A stretch of 64,000 nucleotides of DNA from DASSFG01 sp035550375 (GTDB lineage: Bacteria; Planctomycetota; Planctomycetia; Pirellulales; JAICIG01): NCBI GenBank assembly GCA_035550375.1, contig DASZPH010000047.1:62001-126000 (forward strand), written 5' to 3'. Shown in pieces: positions 63,004 through 64,000 of this stretch (within the stretch, counting starts at the first letter, position 1; every line of letters starts with the position of its first letter). The notes under the pieces were generated by a model that saw nothing but the letters and a program-made list of their open reading frames with translations, was not told the origin of the DNA and did no database searches. The translations under genes were made by a program, and so were the position numbers.

Positions 63004-63894
63004 ATGAGTGCGACTTTATCGGCGAGTTACGAGGACTGCCGCCGGCTGGCCCGACGCTCGGCCAAGAATTTTTACTATTCGTTCATGCTCCTGCCGCACG
63101 ACAAGCGGCGGGCCATGTGTGCACTGTACGCGTTCTCGCGGCAAACCGACGACCTGGGCGACAGCGCCCAGCCGGTTGAAGCCCGCCGCGCCGCGCTTGC
63201 CGACTGGCGGCATTCGCTCGACCGCGGATTGAGCGGCATCTACGACTCACCGATCCTTCCAGCCTTGGCCGATACGGTCGACCGCTTTCGGTTGCCCCCC
63301 GACTATCTCCACGCGCTTATCGACGGCGTCGAAATGGATCTCGACCGGAACCGGTACGAGACGTTCGACGAACTGCGGGAATACTGTTACAAGGTGGCCT
63401 CGGTCGTGGGACTTTGCTGCATCCGCATCTGGGGATTTCGCGACGAACGGGCGATGGAGCCGGCGGTCAAGTGCGGCGTCGCTTTGCAGCTCACCAACAT
63501 CCTGCGTGATCTGAAGGAAGACGCCGACGCAGACCGGATTTACCTGCCGCAAGAAGACCTGCGCCGCTTCGGCTACACCTGCGACGATCTTCGCCGCGGC
63601 CTCGTCGACGACCGGTTTCGGCGGCTGATGCGTTTTCAGGTCGAGCGAGCTGAGCAGCTCTACGATGAGGCGGCTGAGCTCGACGGTTGGCTCTCGCCCG
63701 ACGGACGAACGGCCTTCGGCACGATGACGGGCATCTACCGCGGCCTGCTCGACGAGATCAAGCGACTCGACGGCGACGTCTTTCGTCGCCGGGTTCGTTT
63801 GACGACCTGGCATAAGCTGCGGATCGCGGGCCGCTGGCTTCTGACGCATCCGCCGCATCCGATACGCCGCCCGCTTGGAACGATCGGCCGATGA
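63004..63894 (+). CDS. hpnD: presqualene diphosphate synthase HpnD
   Basis: This 296-residue enzyme couples two farnesyl diphosphates into presqualene diphosphate. It has YAFSRQTDDLGD as first acidic motif, and NILRDLKEDADADRIYLPQE as second motif and flanking strand. It is longer and more canonical than HpnC in the second motif, which separates the two. It starts 4 bases after hpnC and its stop overlaps hpnE (ATGA). Confidence 0.95.
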   Translation: MSATLSASYEDCRRLARRSAKNFYYSFMLLPHDKRRAMCALYAFSRQTDDLGDSAQPVEARRAALADWRHSLDRGLSGIYDSPILPALADTVDRFRLPPDYLHALIDGVEMDLDRNRYETFDELREYCYKVASVVGLCCIRIWGFRDERAMEPAVKCGVALQLTNILRDLKEDADADRIYLPQEDLRRFGYTCDDLRRGLVDDRFRRLMRFQVERAEQLYDEAAELDGWLSPDGRTAFGTMTGIYRGLLDEIKRLDGDVFRRRVRLTTWHKLRIAGRWLLTHPPHPIRRPLGTIGR

Positions 63895-64000
63895 ACGAGG
63901 CCCAAGGCGGGGGCCGGATCGCCGTCGTCGGCGGCGGCTTGGCCGGACTGGCGGCGGCCGTCGCGTTGGCCGGTCGCGGTTTCGAAATCGAGCTGCATGA
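63891..64000 (+). CDS. hpnE: squalene-associated FAD-dependent desaturase HpnE, start only
   Basis: The first 36 residues are present before the window ends: MNEAQGGGRIAVVGGGLAGL then AAAVALAGRGFEIEL. The dinucleotide-binding motif GGGLAGLAAA and the position after hpnD identify the amine oxidase-like HpnE, which reduces hydroxysqualene to squalene. Confidence 0.85.
   Translation, partial: MNEAQGGGRIAVVGGGLAGLAAAVALAGRGFEIELH

Overview
The window is high-GC, densely coded DNA that looks like a planctomycete (phylum Planctomycetota, probably class Planctomycetia). The evidence is the gene families: a DUF1559 prepilin-like protein ending in an H-X9-DG motif, CRTAC1-type FG-GAP/ASPIC-UnbV proteins, a DUF1844 protein, an orphan MraZ, glycine- and tyrosine-rich secreted proteins, the hpnCDE squalene genes and a gram-negative Omp85 assembly system. 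This is a call from protein families read by eye; no database search was run.

Layout. 1-3.2 kb: the end of a membrane protein, malate dehydrogenase (mdh) and an alpha/beta hydrolase with an Asp at the nucleophile position. 3.5-21 kb: one long co-directional flagellar block. It runs from a TPR membrane protein, a FlgN-like chaperone and a cytosolic sensor kinase / sigma-54 activator pair (FlrBC-like) into flgB-flgC-fliE-fliF-fliG-fliH-fliI-fliJ-motE-like-fliK-flgD-flgE. A very good sigma-54 promoter lies just before flgB. This block builds the basal body rod, MS ring, switch, export ATPase and hook. 21-28 kb: secreted proteins, a Tat-exported Gfo/Idh/MocA oxidoreductase, a zinc-ribbon membrane protein, a stand-alone ketosynthase and an orphan mraZ with two operator-like repeats. 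28-35 kb, minus strand: a membrane protein, a membrane sensor kinase and second sigma-54 activator, then kdsB, pyrG and DUF1844. The activator has no normal start codon; an ATC sits at ideal distance from a Shine-Dalgarno.

35-42 kb: two small secreted proteins, then a split BamA/Omp85. One gene carries five POTRA domains and no barrel; the next carries a signal peptide, a long Pro/Gly linker and the barrel. After these come a CBS-domain protein and tRNA-Ser(CGA). 42-45 kb: two tandem paralogues with a J-like domain lacking HPD, a membrane segment and different outer domains, plus a small remnant of a third copy.

45-61 kb: an envelope/redox accessory region. It holds a PAPS-type sulfotransferase, two FG-GAP/ASPIC-UnbV proteins, a seven-haem cytochrome c, an arylsulfotransferase-like propeller, two tandem TlpA-like thioredoxins, and an operon of DUF1559, lipoprotein and two TPR proteins behind a near-consensus sigma-70 promoter. 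I do not recognise this assortment as a described system. 61-64 kb: ispH facing away from hpnC-hpnD-hpnE, which together supply isoprenoid precursors and squalene. The window ends inside hpnE.
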